Source: Rana temporaria (taxonomy: Eukaryota; Chordata; Amphibia; Anura; Ranidae). From it: a stretch of DNA of 64,000 bases. This document shows, one piece after another, positions 8,856 to 18,144 of this stretch. The notes under the pieces were generated by a model that saw only the letters and a program-made list of their open reading frames with translations, was not told the DNA's origin and ran no database searches. Every line of letters starts with the position of its first letter. The first letter of the stretch is position 1. A program made the position numbers and the translations under genes. The stretch lies in NCBI RefSeq assembly GCF_905171775.1, contig NC_053492.1, positions 274,835,146-274,899,145 of the forward strand, in the 5' to 3' direction.

Positions 8856-11800
8856 GTGACCATGGCGCTTAAAATAGTGTCCCTCAATGTCAACGGCCTT
8901 AACCACCCGGCCAAGCGGGCCTCGGTCTGGAGGGAAGCGCTTAAACTCCAGGCCGACGTTCTTTGCATACAAGAGACGCACTTTCGGGCTTCTGAGCCTC
9001 CTCGCTTTCAACACAGGAACTTTCCACATATCCTCATGGCTTCAGCCCCCACTAAACAAAAAGGGGTTCTCATTGCTTTCAGAGACACAGTGGCCCTTAC
9101 GTTGTTGGAAACCCACGCTGACCCAGAGGGGAGATATCTTATTCTGCTTTTGGAACTCAACAACAAACCCTTCACTCTGGTCAGCTTGTACGCTCCAAAC
9201 TCCCACCAAATCCGGTTTCTGAAGAGACTTTATAGTAAAATAGCTGCCCTCAAAAGGGGATCCCTAGTAATATGTGGGGACCACAACTTAACAACAGACC
9301 ACACTCTGGACTCATCGTCTGGTACGAAACGAACCCCACCCCAGCTTCAACCCCTCTTTCACGCTGAAGACATTTTTGATGTTTGGAGGTGCCAGCACGC
9401 TGATGAGCGTGATTATACTTTCCATTCTGCCAGACACAACTCTTACTCCAGGATTGACCTGATTCTGGTGGATAAAATGCTCCTGCAGGCGGTGTCCTCC
9501 TCCACCATCCACGACATCTCTTGGTCTGACCATGCACCTGTGTCGATTACGGTGGTGGAGGGGCACACCCCGAGCCCTGCATATGTATGGCGGGCTAACT
9601 CCCGAGTTTTCCAGTCATCATCCCATGTGTCTATGTTATCCAAGAGTTTGTCCCAATTTTTTGCTGAGAATGCAGGTTCGGTCTCGGATCCTGCAATACT
9701 ATGGTGTGCCCATAAGGCTTTTGTCAGAGGGATCATTTTGCAGATATGTGCGAGGGAGAAAAGGCTGAGGACACAGAAAGTGGACAGGCTCCTTAGGGAC
9801 ATCCAACTCTTAGAAGCCCAAAATAAGCTCAAAGCTACAGATCAACTTGCACAAAAATTATCACAGAGCCGCTCTGATCTCAGACTTCTATTAATCCACC
9901 AATATGACAAACACCTGCGGGCCCTAAAACTGACCCATTACTCCTCAGGTAACCGTGCTGGTAAATTCCTGGCCCAAAGACTTAAAGCCGCTAGGGTCAA
10001 ATCTAAAATTCCATTCCTCCTCCACTCGTCCAACAATTCTAAAATTGTGAACCCCAAGGAAATAGCGAATTCCTTTGCGGAGTATTACTCCTCCTTATAT
10101 AACCTAAATAGAGACCCTAAAACGTCCCAACCCTCAGAAGATGCCATCCAGGCTTTTTTTGCTAAGATCAATCTCCCCTCCCTCTCGGAGGGTCAACTCA
10201 CGTCACTGAACGCGCCCATAGGGGAATCTGAGATCAGAAGCGCCATTAAATCACTCCCACTGGGTAAATCCCCAGGACCGGACGGGCTGCCGGGTGATTA
10301 TTATAAGCTCCTTCAGGACAGTCTGACACCCACACTACAAGCTGTGTTTACTAAAGCTGTGTCCTCTGCCTCGTTCCCCTCCGAGATGCTGAAGGCTTAT
10401 GTGGTTACAATTCCTAAACCAGGCAAGGATCCCACCACCCCGGCTAACTTCAGACCCATATCCTTGCTCAACACTGACGTTAAGCTGTACGCAAAGATCC
10501 TGGCCCATAGACTTCTCCCTGTCCTCCCGACCCTCATCAGCCCTGATCAATCCGGTTTTACCCCAGGGAGACAGGCGTCGGATGCGACTAGGAGGGTGCT
10601 CAGGGTGGTGCAGTGTGCTAAGTCCTGTCGGACGCCTTCTCTGCTGTTGTCCTTGGACGCAGAGAAAGCGTTCGACAGGATACATTGGGGGTACATGAGA
10701 TATACTCTACAGAGGTTTGGCTTCACGGGACCCATCCTTTCGGCCATACTTGCCTTGTATTCCTCCCCTTGTGCTCAGGTGTATACATCAAACCTGCTGT
10801 CGGATGCATTTACTATCTCTAATGGCACAAGACAGGGGTGCCCCCTCTCCCCCTCAATCTTTAATCTCTTGATAGAACTCCTAGCGGAGAGGATTAGATC
10901 CCATCCGGATATCAAAGGTTTCCCTGTTCAAGGTAGATCCCACACTATTAATCTCTTTGCCGACGATATAATCATCTTCCTCACCTCTCCCTCGACCTCA
11001 TTGCCGCATGCCCATGACACACTAGCAGCATTCAGTGACATCTCTTACTACAAGGTGAACTTCTCAAAGTCAATCATTCTTGACCTGGGCATTCCACCTC
11101 CTACAAAAGCTCATCTCCAAAAATCCTTCCCCTACACTTGGAGCAAATCCTTTATCTCCTATCTAGGAATTAAAATAATGGCGGACCCATCCAAACTTGC
11201 GGATGCCAACTACTTACCTTTGATCGACAAACTGACTAAGGACACCAATAGATTCGCTAACACGGAGCTATCTTGGACTGGACGTTTAGCCACATTTAAA
11301 ATGATGATCCTACCTCAGATGCTTTACATCTTTAGAACGCTTCCCATCCCCATTCCCAGGGTGCACCTTAAAGCCCTCAATGGCATCCTGTCCAAATTTA
11401 TTTGGAAATCAAAAAGACCCTGTTGTGCCAGAACCTTATTGGTCAGACATAGATCGGTGGGAGGGATGGGGCTTGTGGACATTCAAGACTATTTTCGGGC
11501 GTCGATTTTGACACAACTCAGACCATGGCTGACCTCCCCGGACAACTCTAACTCTATCTGGACCGACATTGAGATGTCCCTTAGCCCGACTAAAAATCTC
11601 AAACTCCTGCTACTACTGGACACGTGGAAACCGTTTCCGCTAAGTACTTTACCGCTCACACTTCGGGCCTCTCTTGCGGCCTGGAGGGAGCTGCGTGATG
11701 CGCCTCCCCTGCCCTCTGGACGCGTAGAGCTTTCAGTTCCCATAGGGATCCTTTCTCTGGCTATCCCGAACCTTTCGATGTCGGACTGGCGGGACAAAGG

Positions 11801-12632
11801 TATCCTGTACATAGAGGACCTCTACCACAATAATGTCCTTAGCCCGTTCGCCTCTCTTCAGGGCCGATTTGCATTGTCCCATAGGGATCACTATGCTTAT
11901 CTTAGGATTGCCCATTTTTTGAAATCCCTAACTTCTCATCAAATGTGCTTCCATAGGGAGGCCTGGGACTTTTACACTTCTGATCCAGCGCCACCCAAGG
12001 GTGTCGCAATTTTCTACAACTTTTTCCAACACAAAATGTATTTTAAGAAATCCCGGCCGTTTGGGAAGTGGGAGGAGGACTTAGGAGTGACTTTTACAGA
12101 ACAACAGTGGAAGCAAGCATTCCGCTCAATCTACAAAGCGTCTAGCTGTATAAACCACTGGGAATTGGCCCAAAAAATTGCCCTCAGGTGGTATCTCACT
12201 CCCTACAGGCTCTCCAAGTTTGTCCATCTTGGCTCACCACTGTGTTGGAGGAACTGTGGGGAGTCAGGTAACCTGCTCCACATGTTCTGGATGTGCAAAC
12301 ACCTGAGGAGTTTCTGGAACTCTATATTTACATACATCTCCAGGATTACTGGATTTTTGACCCGCCCAAACCCTGCCCTTGCGGTGCTGCATATAGGCAT
12401 TGAGAGGTTTCCACCAGATCTTAGAGTGGTGATCTCTCACATCCTGTTGGCGGCTAGAACTCTCATTGCGAGACACTGGAAGGCAGACAGGGCCCCCAAT
12501 GCATCAGAGGTTCTGGTAATCACCAGGTCGCATTATGTCTATGAGTCCCTAATAGCTAATAGGAGAGGCAGTAGGCCGAGGTTTGATGTGGTTTGGCAGG
12601 TGTGGACCACACACTTTCCAAGTGATGTATAG
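8856..12632 (+). CDS. L1 ORF2 protein (endonuclease-reverse transcriptase)
   Basis: A 1258-residue open frame. APE-type endonuclease, about 1-235: N11, E40 in CIQETHF, Y112 in LYAPNS, D142 and N144 in CGDHN, D201 in SRIDLIL, and S224-D225-H226. The usual GDFN reads GDHN here, an F-to-H change at residue 143. RT, about 460-760: KSPGPDGLPGDYYK, FRPISLLNTDVKLYAKIL, D601 in LSLDAEKAFDR, GTRQGCPLSPSIFN, F701-A-D-D, YLGIKI. A zinc-knuckle-like C1130-x3-C1134-x7-H1142-x4-C1147 lies near the C-terminus. The protein nicks target DNA and reverse-transcribes LINE RNA. Translation could start at 8856 or at the in-frame ATG at 8862 (MALKIVSLN). How it is translated downstream of ORF1 is not visible. Confidence 0.93.
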   Translation: MTMALKIVSLNVNGLNHPAKRASVWREALKLQADVLCIQETHFRASEPPRFQHRNFPHILMASAPTKQKGVLIAFRDTVALTLLETHADPEGRYLILLLELNNKPFTLVSLYAPNSHQIRFLKRLYSKIAALKRGSLVICGDHNLTTDHTLDSSSGTKRTPPQLQPLFHAEDIFDVWRCQHADERDYTFHSARHNSYSRIDLILVDKMLLQAVSSSTIHDISWSDHAPVSITVVEGHTPSPAYVWRANSRVFQSSSHVSMLSKSLSQFFAENAGSVSDPAILWCAHKAFVRGIILQICAREKRLRTQKVDRLLRDIQLLEAQNKLKATDQLAQKLSQSRSDLRLLLIHQYDKHLRALKLTHYSSGNRAGKFLAQRLKAARVKSKIPFLLHSSNNSKIVNPKEIANSFAEYYSSLYNLNRDPKTSQPSEDAIQAFFAKINLPSLSEGQLTSLNAPIGESEIRSAIKSLPLGKSPGPDGLPGDYYKLLQDSLTPTLQAVFTKAVSSASFPSEMLKAYVVTIPKPGKDPTTPANFRPISLLNTDVKLYAKILAHRLLPVLPTLISPDQSGFTPGRQASDATRRVLRVVQCAKSCRTPSLLLSLDAEKAFDRIHWGYMRYTLQRFGFTGPILSAILALYSSPCAQVYTSNLLSDAFTISNGTRQGCPLSPSIFNLLIELLAERIRSHPDIKGFPVQGRSHTINLFADDIIIFLTSPSTSLPHAHDTLAAFSDISYYKVNFSKSIILDLGIPPPTKAHLQKSFPYTWSKSFISYLGIKIMADPSKLADANYLPLIDKLTKDTNRFANTELSWTGRLATFKMMILPQMLYIFRTLPIPIPRVHLKALNGILSKFIWKSKRPCCARTLLVRHRSVGGMGLVDIQDYFRASILTQLRPWLTSPDNSNSIWTDIEMSLSPTKNLKLLLLLDTWKPFPLSTLPLTLRASLAAWRELRDAPPLPSGRVELSVPIGILSLAIPNLSMSDWRDKGILYIEDLYHNNVLSPFASLQGRFALSHRDHYAYLRIAHFLKSLTSHQMCFHREAWDFYTSDPAPPKGVAIFYNFFQHKMYFKKSRPFGKWEEDLGVTFTEQQWKQAFRSIYKASSCINHWELAQKIALRWYLTPYRLSKFVHLGSPLCWRNCGESGNLLHMFWMCKHLRSFWNSIFTYISRITGFLTRPNPALAVLHIGIERFPPDLRVVISHILLAARTLIARHWKADRAPNASEVLVITRSHYVYESLIANRRGSRPRFDVVWQVWTTHFPSDV

Positions 12633-13046
12633 GTGAATTTTTCGAGTGACTGATGTGATTTGTTTCTAAATGATTGCTCTACTGGGGGCGGGCAGGCCCT
12701 TCCTTCCTCCCCTCCTTCCTTTCCCTTCCCTTCCCTTACCTTTACCCCCTCCTCCCCTCCTCCCCCCTCCTTCCTTTCTCTCCTCCATCTTAATTCACTC
12801 CCATAACTGGCTAATGTTCTACTTATGGGCCTATGTTAAAGGACTAATGATGTTCCTGATTTTCTTCGGTCTTTGATCTGTCTGTGGACTTATGCTCATG
12901 TAGACCCTATATGGAATGTCATCGTGAAATTGGCCTGTTATGTCTCTATACCCTTTTGTATTCTCTTGTTCATTATTTCTGATCCTTGGTTGTACACCAT
13001 AACCTGTTTTGAAAAACTTTTCAATAAAAACGAATTGATAAAAAAA
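12633..13046 (+). promoter_or_regulatory. L1 3' UTR with polypyrimidine tract and poly(A) signal
   Basis: From 12700 to about 12785 nearly all bases are C or T (CTTCC and CCCTT runs), so the minus strand is a purine-rich G tract, a feature known from many L1 3' UTRs. AATAAA at 13023 precedes the terminal A run by about 20 bases, fitting a polyadenylation signal. Confidence 0.75.
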
Positions 13047-13072
13047 AATTTTTTTGTAGGATTTTCACAGGG

Positions 13073-13587
13073 TTTTTTTTTTTTTTAAAGTGTATTTTGT
13101 GCGTGTACTCGAGAGAGGAGCCGGACTGCAGGAGTTGGGAGTAGGCAGGCCTCCCCCAGAGGCAATCTGCCACCTTTCTCCATGCCTCGGGTGGCAATGG
13201 TGGGTGTGTGAGGGGGTCCTCCCACACAGCCCGCCCTACCTGCTCCGCCTTGAAGCCCAACAGGGCAGAGGGACTCCCTATAAGGGAGTGAGAGGATCTA
13301 GCCCACTCAACCAGCCCCGTTAGTCCTTCACCTCTCTTTTTAGAGACCGCCTGGTCAAAGTGCGTGCATGTTAACCCAATTTCGAGTGCGTGTAAGTGTG
13401 GTGATTTTTGTGGGAGGGGGGTGGGCGTACTAAGCGCAAGCTTACCTCGCATAGCACACCCTCCGGGAGCCGGGCTGAGACCACCAAACTCAATTCACAT
13501 GTAGCTGAGACCGGGATCCGAACCCCTAGCTGCAGAGGTGAATGGCTTGTCAGCGCAGTGCCAATCGCGTTGAGCCACCGCAGCTCT
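13073..13587 (-). mobile_element. tRNA-derived SINE, about 515 bp
   Basis: On the minus strand the element starts CAGAGCTGCGGTGGCTCAAC, with an A-box-like TGGCTCAACGCG and a B-box GGTTCGGATCCC about 40-50 nt further on (plus-strand 13513-13524). That is the layout of a pol III promoter of tRNA origin. It ends in an A tail, seen as a T run at 13073-13086. A 13-bp duplication GATTTTCACAGGG flanks it at 13060-13072 and 13588-13600. Removing it restores old-L1 sequence. The roughly 420-bp body is not recognised. The length is long for a SINE. Retroposition presumably used a partner LINE, not identified here. Confidence 0.85.
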
Positions 13588-13600
13588 GATTTTCACAGGG

Positions 13601-14240
13601 TTAGTGGAGTGTACTCCTCTTGAAAGTTTAAGGCGAATTGGTTTATTATTATTTTGACAGGATTTCAATGTTCGGGCTAGAAGTGTATTTGGTTTGTTTG
13701 CATTTACAAAATAATTATGTTTCGATTTTTTTAAATATCCTATCCGCTGACTCAGTGAGGAATAGATCAAATTCCAGCTTGGCTTTGTCTAGTCGCAATC
13801 TGGATGATGTAGAGGGATTTTGCTGGAAAGCCATATGACAGGAGTTAAAATTTGTCTCCAGGGTATGGTACATGGTTTTCCTTTCTCTATTACATAAATT
13901 AGCTTGGCGTAAACATATACCCCGGAGAACAGGTTTATGGGCTTCCCATAAAGTAGTTGGGGAAATATCTGGTGTGGAATTGAATTTCAGGTACTCCTGC
14001 AGTGCAGTTTCAATATTCTGTTTATATATTGGGTTTTTGAGCAAAAAAGTCTTTAAGCAGCCATGTGGCGTCACGCGCTTTCGGTATTGTAGATGCTATG
14101 GTATTGAAGACCATGGGATGGGTAACATTTTGGAGTCTAATATTTCCGGCGTCATACCTATGGGCATAAAAATTGGATCTATTCTTGAGGATGACCGACA
14201 GGGATAGGAGTAGTGCGTATATTGCCTTTTAGTTGGATTC
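13601..14240 (-). pseudogene. Old L1 ORF2, endonuclease C-terminus and linker
   Basis: The minus strand gives a SSRIDPIFMPIG-like segment matching the endonuclease SRIDYIF motif, preceded by a KRQYTHYSYP block that parallels DYTFHSARHNSYSRID in the intact L1. The linker follows (about 13715-14074) with LWEAHKPVLRGICLRQA, comparable to ILWCAHKAFVRGIILQ in the intact copy. The element stops at about 14240, so it is 5'-truncated inside the endonuclease. Confidence 0.8.
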
Positions 14241-15077
14241 ACTTCGATCCGCATACTTTTGATCCACACACTTTTGATCCATTGAAGTCTATGGAACAAA
14301 AAAACAGAAAAAAAGTCCATGGCCTTTTCCATAAGATGCACAGATGTAAACTACATCCATAGGAAACCATGTTAAATGGACTGTAGTGTATTTCTCCAAA
14401 ATTGAAAACGCACTTAAAAATGCATATGTATGAACCAGGCCTTCAGGTGCCCTTGTGTATTACTAGCCAGATCACCAGGTGAAAACACAGAGAAAAAAGC
14501 CTAAAAAAATGAATGCAGCCACCATTGTCTAATACTTCATAAATATGCCCTAAAGTGTTTTCATACACCAGATCATATTATTGCTCACTGATTTTTGTCC
14601 ATACCATTCTGTGTAAAATCTGAAGATTGTAATTTGTAAAATTTCAGAACAACAGTTCTGAGATGCTCTAAGCATGTCTTATGCTAAGAGCACCTACACC
14701 AATATTATGTCTAGCACTAACAAAGATCAAGCACATTCTATTTTATGTGGAGACTGAGGAGCTTGAGAAGGCAAATCTTTTAAAATATGAAATTTTTACA
14801 TAATTTGTTGTTGTTTACTTTTAGCTTTTTTATACTGATTTTAGATGGCTTAGCTTTTCATAACAATATTTAAGAAATTGATGAAAAACTGTCAAATATG
14901 GCAAAAAAAGAACAATTTAATTGACCTTTAGAAATAGTTTTTTGGTGGTGCAGAATAATGTGTAAGGGCCCATTTACACTTCCACGTTACAGTAACACAT
15001 ACATTATTGTAACACACAGTAATGCATAGCTGCTTTGTGATGCAATTTATTTTGAATGGCACCTCAATGCATTACGG
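14241..15077. other. No gene seen; AT-rich with weak MITE-like text
   Basis: A GATCC-ACACTTTTGATCCATT duplication occurs near 14250-14280, and a TAAGGGCCCATTTACACTTCC start near 14965 resembles the opening of frog MITEs. I cannot close an element from either. Confidence 0.5.
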
Positions 15078-15725
15078 CAGGGGTCTCAAAACTTTTCAAA
15101 GAAAAGGGCTAGTTTACTGACCTTTAGGCTGGGTTCACACTAGGTGCTGTTGTGGCTCACAGCAGGGGGTCCGATGCAAGTCTGTTTTCGGGTGTGAATC
15201 CGGTCTGAATTTTTGTCTGAAACGGACCAGAAGATGCACAGGACCCTTCTGCAATTCGGGCCACAGCTACCCTGGAGGTGTGTAAACCGACTCCATTAAA
15301 AATTGGTTACCCTCTCCTGACATGCGAATTGAATGAGTAGAAACCCACATCCAATTTGTATTAGGGTGAACCCAGCCTCTGGCGCGGGGGGGGGGGGCGG
15401 GGTTCGGGTTGTGGCAGGTGGGGGGGGGGGGGGGTGGTAGAAAATGTCCCAGACCCAGTATCAACATGGCCTCAGCCTTGGTGGTCCAACATTGGTTTTC
15501 ATCGGGGGAAAAGTACCCCATCATCCGTGTCAGTGGAAGAATGGTGCCTCATGATTGATATTAGTGGAGGAATATTGCTGCATCATTAATGTTAGTGGCA
15601 GGATTTATGCCACACTGTTGGTGTCAGTGGGAGGAATAGTGCCTCATATCATTTGGAGGAATAGTGCCCCAAGGGCTGGATAAAGGATAGGAAATGGCAG
15701 TATCTGGTCCTCAGGCTGCAGCATT
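15078..15725 (+). mobile_element. Degenerate hAT-type MITE with internal minisatellite
   Basis: It starts CAGGGGTCTCAAAACTTTTC at 15078. The interior holds imperfect copies of a GTGTCAGTGGGAGGAATAGTG unit between about 15525 and 15670. The 3' end is eroded near GGTCCTCAGGCTGCAG. The layout, a hAT-like CAGGGGTC end plus an internal minisatellite, parallels the elements at 673-874 and 48706-49564. A second MITE (15126-15379) and G/C homopolymer runs at 15386-15435 interrupt it. Confidence 0.6.
15126..15379. mobile_element. MITE nested in the hAT-like MITE
   Basis: It starts AGGCTGGGTTCACAC at 15126 and ends GGGTGAACCCAGCCT at 15379, giving inverted ends. Flanking text on both sides belongs to the surrounding element. 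No coding capacity. The interior reads GGACCAGAAGATGCACAGG-like text common to MITEs starting GGCTGGGTTCACAC. Confidence 0.7.
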
Positions 15726-16429
15726 GCTCTTGTGCAGCCCTTTGATTTCGAATTTGCCGCCCTAATGCAACTTATGTTAATGCACCGCAAAGAAGTAAAT
15801 GGTCCCTTAATGTTCCACATACTCTGCTGTCTGGCAGGATTTAACAAGCACTTACTGTACCAGCTGTGTCTTCCTTCTGTGCCAGAGCTAGCTAGTATCT
15901 TATATGCCACATTTGAAAACCTCAGTGACTGAGTCCTTTTCATAGCCCCACTGCCTTGTATATTTGTGGTTCCTTGTCCTACTTCTAATAACAGTACAGT
16001 CCTTCTTTGTGCAGTGGCTGACAGTCATTTCAGTACAGAAACTGCCTTACGCTCAGCTGCTCTTCTTCTACACATCTAAATATAGATTTTTTTCCCTGAA
16101 TTCCCTGCGGTGTGAAGAAACGCCATGTGAAGCTTATACACAAATAAGACTACAGCAGTGGCATGCCAGAGCCCACATCACTAACACTGCTTGTTAGTAG
16201 GTGCAAATCACAAAGCAAATAATTCACATCCATTTGTTACACTACTTTTTTTCAGCAACTCTAGTGTAAGGCTAATTTCTGTGCCAAGGAGTAGTGATCA
16301 TTCATAAAAGACATGATGGGGTTTTTTATGTGCAATATTGAAGGAATCAGACAAGTCATTATGTGTGCAACCATTGTATAAAAGCTCAGGATGTACAAAA
16401 GTGTAGCACAGCTATAATGTAAACGATAA
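15726..16429. other. No feature recognised
   Basis: Unique-looking sequence of mixed composition. I found no coding motif, repeat boundary or RNA structure worth naming. Confidence 0.5.
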
Positions 16430-16772
16430 GATTTTTATTACAGCTTACCTGTAAAATCCTTTTCTTGGTAGTACATTAGGGTCACAGAGCACTATAGTAA
16501 TAACTACATGGGTTATGGGCCACCTTCAGGTAATGGACACTGGCATAATCAAAGAACGGAAGTCCCCCACTATATAACCCCTCCCACACAGGAGCACCTC
16601 AGTTTTGTAGCAAAGCAATATACAGTATATAATCATCCTAAAAGAGAGGAGGGACCTCTGTGTCCTGTGATGTACCACCAAGAAAATTATTTTACAGGTA
16701 AGCAGTTATAAAAATCCTATTTTCTTTACTGTACATCACGGGACACAGAGCACTATAGTAATAACTACATGG
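16430..16772. repeat. DIRS left inverted terminal repeat and internal complementary region
   Basis: Two related copies of a block ending GAGCACTATAGTAATAACTA occur at about 16441-16505 and 16726-16771. They are joined by a stretch in which CTTACCTGTAAAAT and its inverse ATTTTACAGGTAAG face each other. DIRS elements carry such complementary regions and use them to circularise the cDNA. The same arrangement repeats in the second copy at 27041-27375. Confidence 0.75.
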
Positions 16773-16829
16773 GATGTCCCAAAGAAATGCCATCTGAGCG
16801 GAGGGAAACACAAATAAAGCAGACCACCA

Positions 16830-18140
16830 TCAGGCATGAGGAACTATACTGCTGCCTGCAGAACACTCTTGCTGACCTACATCCACCATATAGAATTTTG
16901 TGAATGTATGTACTGATGACCAAGTTGCGGCCTTGCAAATCTGAGCCATAGAAGCTTGGTGTCGCACTGTCCAGGAAGCACTAACTGCCCTGGTATAGTG
17001 TGCCCTAAGGTGGAAAGGCGGAACTTTCCTCTTTAAATCATAAGCTTGAATAATGATCTGACGAACCCATCTAGAGATGGTCGATTTTGATGTCGCCTGC
17101 CCCCTCCTGGGGCCCTCTGGCAACACAAACAAAGCATCAGTTTTCCGTATCTGAGCAGTTGCTTCCAGATAGAAGTTAACTGCTCCTAAAAATAAAAATA
17201 AAAGCCCATAACCCCAATCGCATTCTGCGATCCACCAATCAAAACCTCCTCCAGATACCCAAGGCCAGATACAAGTCCAAAGGAGATCGAAGATTTGCAG
17301 TCCAGGGACCTCGCCTGTGGAATGCACTACCAACCACCATCCGACTGGAGTCGGACCACTTGGCCTTCAGGAGAAAGATTAAAACCCATCTCTTCTGAGG
17401 TCAAGGGGTTCCTTACCCATGAAATGGATACAGCGCCCAAAGGCGATTCAGTTCGCATGTGTTGCGCTTTACAAGTCTCTCTCTCTCTCTCTCTCTCTCT
17501 AATATATCAAGAGAATGTAATGACTCTTCTTCTGCAGAACTTGGTTCTGGAAAAAACAAAGGAAGCAAGATATCCTGGTTCAAATGAAAACTGGATACTA
17601 CCTTAGGCAAAAAGGATGGGCGGGGACGTAACACCACCTTGCACTTATGAACCACTAGGAATGGCTCTTTACAAGATAAAGCTTCCAGCTCCGAAACCCT
17701 TCTTGCGGAAGTTATCGCAACCAAAAACACCAGTTCCTTGTCACAATGGCCAACAGGGCATCGCACATTGGCTCAAAAGGAGGCTCCTGAATGACTGACA
17801 AGACTAGATTCAAATCTCATGGGCACAGAGGTGATTTAATCAGAGGATTTATACGTGTTACCCCTTGTATAAAGGCATGAACTAAGGAATGTGATGCAAG
17901 AGGCTTTTGGAAAAAACTGACAAAGCCGAGACTTGACCCTTATTAGTACTTAAGGCTAGTTTCATCTATACTCATGACTGTAGGAAGTCAAAAATCCTGC
18001 TTACAACATACTTGCAAGGATGCCAACCCTTGTTTTCACACCAGGAAACATAGGCCCTCCACACCCTATCGTAGACAGCCCTAGAGGTCAGCTTCCTTGC
18101 ATTAATTAGGGTGGTTATTACTGAGCCTGAGAGCTCCCGA
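16830..18140 (-). pseudogene. DIRS tyrosine recombinase, split by a LINE tail
   Basis: Minus strand. The N-terminal core-binding part (about 17972-18130) reads YDRVWRAYVSWCENKGWHP. The catalytic part has ITSARRVSEL (box I arginine, about 17690), then after the interruption FYLEATAQIRKTDALFVL, RAHYTRAVSASW (the HxxR box), and KAATWSSVHTFTKFY with the nucleophilic tyrosine. So all signature residues of the family remain visible. The frame is broken by stops and by the foreign block at 17188-17507. The intact order is confirmed by comparison with the copy at 27660-28300, which lacks that block. Confidence 0.85.
17188..17507 (+). mobile_element. 5'-truncated L2/CR1-like LINE 3' end inside the recombinase gene
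   Basis: The plus strand translates to GPRLWNALPTTIRLESDH followed by RRKIKTHLF and a stop, the typical C-terminus of L2/CR1-type ORF2 proteins. A 3' UTR follows with a GCGCTTTACAAG motif and a (CT)n run at 17475-17501. The paralogous DIRS copy at 27790-27820 reads straight through, which fixes this as an insertion. Its 5' part is missing. Confidence 0.75.
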
Positions 18141-18144
18141 TTTT

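Larger units (their letters stand above)
7189..13046 (+). mobile_element. Full-length Tx1/L1-like LINE with two open ORFs
   Basis: The unit has a GC-rich 143-nt leader beginning GGGGGGCGTGGC, ORF1 (388 codons), a 357-nt gap, ORF2 (1258 codons), a 3' UTR with a C/T-rich tract, and AATAAA followed by an A run. It is flanked by a near-identical duplication: AATTTTTGTAGG at 7177-7188 and AATTTTTTTGTAGG at 13047-13060, differing in T-run length. It lies inside the old L1, in opposite orientation. Both ORFs are uninterrupted and all core EN and RT motifs are present, so this may be a recently active copy. Confidence 0.9.
3400..14240 (-). mobile_element. Old 5'-truncated Tx1/L1-like LINE hosting four insertions
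   Basis: On the minus strand the element enters at about 14240 inside the endonuclease domain and continues through linker, RT and C-terminal region. It ends near 3400 with an A-rich tail preceded by AAAATAAAAACATT. Coding sequence resumes across each gap, which proves insertion order: MITE 3437-4088, MITE 5378-5912, L1 7189-13046 and SINE 13073-13587. Stops and frameshifts throughout show it has long been inactive. Its sequence is close to, but clearly distinct from, the intact L1 inside it. Confidence 0.85.

Noticed and set aside
13513..13580. Possible tRNA gene
   Set aside because: A and B boxes are present, but the cloverleaf is not formed and a poly(A) and target duplication show a SINE.
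17413..17766. Independent small gene on the minus strand
   Set aside because: It is the middle of the DIRS recombinase fused by chance to text of the LINE tail.
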